Source of the DNA: a bacterium CG2_30_54_10
Lineage (GTDB): Bacteria; Muiribacteriota; Ozemobacteria; Ozemobacterales; Ozemobacteraceae
Direction: 5' to 3'
Length of the DNA: 6,240 nt
Assembly (NCBI GenBank): GCA_001872985.1
Contig: MNYA01000379.1
Coordinates: forward strand, 1-6,240
Shown here: one piece after another, positions 5,808 to 6,240 of the stretch
Layout of the letters: every line of letters begins with the position of its first letter
Numbering within the stretch: position 1 is the stretch's first letter
Made by a program: the position numbers and the translations under genes
The notes under the pieces: model-generated
Database searches by the model: none
What the model was told of the DNA's origin: nothing
The model's input: only the letters and a program-made list of their open reading frames with translations

Positions 5808-6240
5808 TTATTCAGATCCGAGGCAATATTCGTCCAGACGGCTTTGCTTCAGAATAAAACGATCATACCACCCTTGGAAACTCAAAAGAGCCCACAAATT
5901 TCTTCCGTGGTCGGCAATTCGCTCGCGGTGCTCATGGAGCAAGCGGTCGATTTCCTGCCAGGAAAAGAGGTGTTGCGCTTCGATGCGGTCGCGAGCAAAG
6001 ACGCGCTTGAACACATCCGCGAAATCGCCGCGGACCCACTGTGACGAAGGCGGACCGAACCCCTTTTTGGGCTTATTCAGGATCGAAACCGGAAGAAACG
6101 GTTCCATTGCTTTTCTCAAGAGTTCTTTGGTTCGCCCAAAGGGCATTTTCACACGTGAAGGAACGCCGCTGAGAAAATCGACGATCCGGTTGTTCAAGAG
6201 GGGAACCCTGGCCTCGAGAGACGCCGCCATGGTCATGCGG
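5808..6240 (-). CDS. asnB: Asparagine synthase (glutamine-hydrolysing), C-terminal fragment cut by the window edge
   Basis: Only the last roughly 143 residues are in the window; the frame stays open to the right edge. AsnB-type enzymes are usually around 600 residues, so most of the gene, including the N-terminal glutaminase and the ATP-binding loop, lies outside. The visible part is characteristic of the synthetase domain: MTMAASLEARVPLLNNR (usually LDHR, so Asn replaces the common Asp), a K..LR.A helix with LP..I, the KPKKGFGPPSSQWVRGDF block, and the final LW.LLSFQGWYDRFI helix. The enzyme transfers glutamine-derived ammonia to aspartate or, in polysaccharide-linked paralogues, to another carboxylate. 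The internal ATG at 6236 is not the start, since the preceding Arg codon continues the family motif RMTMA. Confidence 0.93.
   Translation of the reverse strand, partial: RMTMAASLEARVPLLNNRIVDFLSGVPSRVKMPFGRTKELLRKAMEPFLPVSILNKPKKGFGPPSSQWVRGDFADVFKRVFARDRIEAQHLFSWQEIDRLLHEHRERIADHGRNLWALLSFQGWYDRFILKQSRLDEYCLGSE

Overview
The window reads as bacterial chromosome of medium GC content with low gene density: three complete genes, one gene cut by the right edge, and long intergenic stretches rich in small repeats. Genes start with ATG behind purine-rich ribosome binding sites, and one product carries a Sec-type signal peptide. Heptamer arrays, short elements with inverted ends and stable hairpins between genes fit an environmental Gram-negative lineage, but I cannot name the phylum from sequence alone.

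Layout, left to right. 1-168 holds no gene I can support, only a 60-codon open reverse frame that may be a gene relic. 169-280 is repeat copy L, a short element with inverted ends. 369-1472 (reverse) is a complete DegT/DnrJ/EryC1/StrS sugar aminotransferase with a good promoter and ribosome binding site. 1473-1991 is gene-free and holds that promoter, a 70-bp heptamer array, two GC-rich hairpins and a 136-bp MITE-like element with 22-bp inverted ends. 1992-2444 (forward) encodes a small membrane-anchored protein with a pseudopilin-like stretch. It converges on the largest gene, 2553-5093 (reverse), an 846-residue protein with a signal peptide, a poly(A)-polymerase/CCA-enzyme-type nucleotidyltransferase head and neck, a long unassigned middle, and a C-terminal domain resembling the purine nucleoside phosphorylase superfamily. 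5217-5347 is repeat copy R, inverted relative to copy L. 5348-5807 is intergenic, with a REP-like hairpin repeat and very short open frames. 5808 to the right edge (reverse) is the C-terminal end of an AsnB-type asparagine synthetase.

The sugar aminotransferase and the asparagine-synthetase-like amidotransferase are both frequent in surface polysaccharide (O-antigen, capsule, exopolysaccharide) clusters, so the window may lie in or beside such a locus. They are about 4.3 kb apart and not in one operon here. The most unusual object is the predicted exported nucleotidyltransferase-phosphorylase fusion. Both domain types normally act on cytoplasmic nucleotides or nucleosides, yet the N-terminus predicts export. 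Together with the short gene converging on it, it lies between two inverted copies of the same repeat, as does the aminotransferase.
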